Positions 14,737 through 14,871 of a stretch of DNA of 14,871 bases are shown here, in pieces. The stretch is taken from the NCBI GenBank assembly GCA_027325115.1, contig DAHWFG010000584.1:1-14871 (forward strand), read 5' to 3'. Each line of letters opens with the position of its first letter. Position 1 is the first letter of the stretch. A program made the position numbers and the translations under genes. Source of the DNA: JAKBCQ01 sp021807585. GTDB taxonomy: Bacteria > Planctomycetota > Planctomycetia > Isosphaerales > Isosphaeraceae. The notes beneath the pieces were generated by a model. That model was not told the origin of the DNA. It ran no database searches and was given only the letters and a program-made list of their open reading frames with translations.

Positions 14737-14854
14737 TAAAGTAATTTTCATATTAGCTTTCATTAGAAATAACTCGATCAGATTCGACGAAGACCGAAAC
14801 AGCGTATCCAACCCTGAAACCGGGGCGTTATTGTCTCTTTCTGAGAATACTTGA
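14594..14854 (+). CDS. Possible small membrane protein, start uncertain
   Basis: An 86-residue frame (GTG 14594; open back to 14564) encodes two strongly hydrophobic stretches: WRLLMIFYGLILIVFLFSP, about residues 12-30, and VIFTELLASLIPDKVIFILAFI, about 35-57. A charged tail follows. Two membrane helices are rare by chance, but no ribosome site precedes the GTG, and an internal ATG (codon 16) also lacks one. The DNA is clearly AT-richer than the rest of the window, suggesting a transferred or decaying sequence. I recognise no family. Confidence 0.35.
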   Translation: MSGFWGATCAIWRLLMIFYGLILIVFLFSPERSEVVIFTELLASLIPDKVIFILAFIRNNSIRFDEDRNSVSNPETGALLSLSENT

Positions 14855-14871
14855 AAGCCGAAACTACCATC

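Overview
The window most likely comes from a member of the Planctomycetota. The strongest evidence is two copies of the DUF1559 family, each with a type IV prepilin-like N-terminus; the complete copy also has the H-X9-DG C-terminal signature. Supporting evidence is a run of exported proteins of planctomycete type: a small lipoprotein, an LTxxQ-like helical protein, proteins with secretin-STN-like domains, a Gly/Met-rich tail and Ala/Lys/Pro/Asp repeats. The DNA is fairly GC-rich and unusually full of the palindrome CGATCG. The genus cannot be read from the sequence.

Layout. Bases 1-2614 (minus strand) hold a complete DUF1559 gene, a small lipoprotein gene and a second DUF1559 gene that runs off the left edge. 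Divergent from these is a secreted LTxxQ-like protein (2917-3561, plus). A stem-loop then separates it from a convergent LegB-like nucleotide-sugar dehydratase (3649-4632, minus). A lineage-specific repeat protein follows (4965-6131, plus), ending at a strong intrinsic terminator that faces a conserved small hypothetical protein (6276-6728, minus). A 547-base spacer leads to a two-gene unit (7276-10412, plus): an exported STN-domain protein with repeat and Gly/Met tracts, then a protein with a DUF2135-like C-terminal domain, closed by an intrinsic terminator. Next is an orphan NtrC-type sigma-54 response regulator (10695-12122, plus). Convergent with it is a second exported STN-like protein (12164-13471, minus), which has a good sigma-70 promoter.

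The right end (13472-14871) has no confident gene. It carries a tandem array of a 145-bp unit. Each unit is a 104-bp inverted pair of GC hairpins, resembling a REPIN or BIME, plus a 41-bp spacer. The array has three copies and a decayed half copy in the same phase. Beyond it lies an AT-richer stretch with overlapping small open frames, possibly a frameshifted membrane protein.

How the genes fit together. Most products look exported or envelope-associated: pilin-like DUF1559 proteins, a lipoprotein, a periplasmic helical protein and STN-domain proteins. The LegB-like enzyme would supply a modified nucleotide sugar for surface glycans. The NtrC regulator could control some of these genes, but no partner kinase and no credible sigma-54 promoter are visible here. 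No complete undescribed defence or biosynthetic system is evident. The most distinctive features are the phased REPIN-like array, the DUF1559-lipoprotein-DUF1559 cassette, and the two STN-domain exported proteins that lack a secretin channel.
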